NCBI GenBank assembly: GCA_903953455.1
Contig: CAJBJW010000262.1
Coordinates: 1 to 5,418, forward strand
Direction of reading: 5' to 3'
Length of the DNA stretch: 5,418 nt
DNA from: an uncultured Pseudomonadota bacterium
GTDB taxonomy: Bacteria; Pseudomonadota; Gammaproteobacteria; Methylococcales; Methylomonadaceae
The notes under the pieces were generated by a model. That model did not search any database and was not told where the DNA came from. It saw only the letters and a program-made list of their open reading frames with translations. Positions 4,690 through 5,418 of the stretch are shown here, piece by piece (position 1 is the first letter of the stretch; the number at the start of each line of letters is the position of its first letter). Both the position numbers and the translations under genes were made by a program.

Positions 4690-4792
4690 AAATGCTTCAG
4701 TGTTTATTAAAATGAAAGTTTATCAAGCGACATTAAGTATGATGGATGCTCTACTGTCCGCATTTTACCTACCAAAATTATTATTGGAGTCG

Positions 4793-5418
4793 TTAAAACC
4801 AAAAATGCACACCTAGAACCAGTGTTGTATTGTTAGTGTTCATGTTTCTTTGTTTAGCATAAATGGCAGTGCTTCCAAATGTATTATCCCAATCAATGCC
4901 AATATAAGGTGCGAATTCCGGTCTGAATTCGTAACGTAACCGTAAACCTGTTTCAAGTGTACTTAATCCATTGCCTAAATAATGAGATGTATCATTTCTG
5001 CCATAAGCATTTGCTTCAATACGAGGCTGAAGAATTATGCGCTGGGTAATAAGTAAATCATATTCCAATTCAAGGCGAAAAGCTGTGCGGCCTTGTTCGT
5101 TGACATAAGAAGTTGCTTCTACATAAATCCAATAAGGCGCATAACCTTGAACGCCTAAGGACAGCCACTCTCGATTTATCCCTGAACCACTATCGTTACG
5201 AAGACCTAAGTGTGAATCCCAAAAGGGCGAAATAGCATGCGACCAAAGTAATTCACTACGTGCATTTTGCGATTGTCCATTTTTAACGTCACCCTCAGCT
5301 CGAAGTAAAACACGGTCATAGGTTTTACCAAACCACGCTTGTGCATCATAAGTCATGGTAGGATCAGTCGACATATTGGTAATTTCTAATCTATCTGCGA
5401 TAAATCCTGCTCGATAAA
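4793..5418 (-). CDS. copB: Copper resistance protein B, C-terminal part (5' end outside window)
   Basis: The C-terminal 208 residues of a CopB-family outer-membrane protein, which binds or sequesters copper as part of the cop/pco resistance system, usually encoded just after the multicopper oxidase CopA. The frame stays open past the ATG at 5374 to the window edge, and the extra codons read FIADRLEIT, matching the family, so that ATG is internal and the true start lies beyond 5418. Visible family features are ADRLE, YDAQAWFGKTYDRVLLRAEG, ELLWSHAISPFWDSHLGLR, GLRLRYEFRPEFAPYIGIDW and the terminal HFWF, whose final phenylalanine fits barrel insertion. The Met/His-rich N-terminal metal-binding part would be outside the window. 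copA is expected upstream, to the right, but is not seen. The Asn-rich loop near the C-terminus (NMNTNNTT) is unremarkable. Confidence 0.88.
   Translation of the reverse strand, partial: YRAGFIADRLEITNMSTDPTMTYDAQAWFGKTYDRVLLRAEGDVKNGQSQNARSELLWSHAISPFWDSHLGLRNDSGSGINREWLSLGVQGYAPYWIYVEATSYVNEQGRTAFRLELEYDLLITQRIILQPRIEANAYGRNDTSHYLGNGLSTLETGLRLRYEFRPEFAPYIGIDWDNTFGSTAIYAKQRNMNTNNTTLVLGVHFWF

Noticed and set aside
1..5418. tRNA, rRNA, CRISPR array or insertion sequence
   Set aside because: No regularly spaced repeats, no tRNA-like cloverleaf with a TTC loop, no conserved rRNA segments and no transposase-like protein were seen.

Overview
The window looks like chromosomal or accessory DNA from an AT-rich Gram-negative bacterium. 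Signal peptides, a CopB-type outer-membrane protein and sigma70-like promoters fit a proteobacterium, most likely a gammaproteobacterium with low GC content. I cannot name the genus. The theme is metal handling: a SmbP-like periplasmic metal-binding protein, a COG0701 permease paired with a small thioredoxin-like protein, and the C-terminal part of the copper-resistance protein CopB. An AlkB-type DNA/RNA dealkylase and three unrecognised small proteins sit among them.

Layout. Bases 1-41 may be the last codons of an outer-membrane protein, followed by a GC-rich hairpin terminator at 140-165. Bases 166-855 are long, AT-rich and apparently gene-free, with two good palindromes (610-625, 645-667) and a promoter (758-786) for the plus-strand smbP-like gene at 856-1230. 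The 290-bp gap between the convergent smbP and thioredoxin genes holds two inverted repeats. One of them (1293-1376) can fold as a three-way-junction RNA whose only non-Watson-Crick stem pairs are G-U wobbles on the plus strand.

Everything from 1521 to the right edge is on the minus strand. Reading in the direction of transcription, the order is copB (partial, entering from beyond 5418), alkB, a ~300-bp spacer with palindromes, a 61-aa and a 39-aa small protein in tandem, a secreted 118-aa protein, then permease and thioredoxin. The permease and thioredoxin genes are 10 nt apart and clearly one unit. Its two edges carry near-identical ~21-23 bp palindromic repeats (1444-1466 and 2812-2832), and the leader before the permease contains two tiny chained reading frames.

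How the genes could work together (inference): CopB at the outer membrane and the SmbP-like protein in the periplasm would bind or sequester copper or other divalent metals. The permease, with its conserved Cys-x-Cys motif, and its thioredoxin-like partner would move a metal(loid) or thiol-reactive compound across the inner membrane. No regulator gene for any of these is visible. The strongest unexplained items are the structured element after smbP, the repeats bracketing the permease-thioredoxin pair, and the 39-aa gene in tandem with the 61-aa one.
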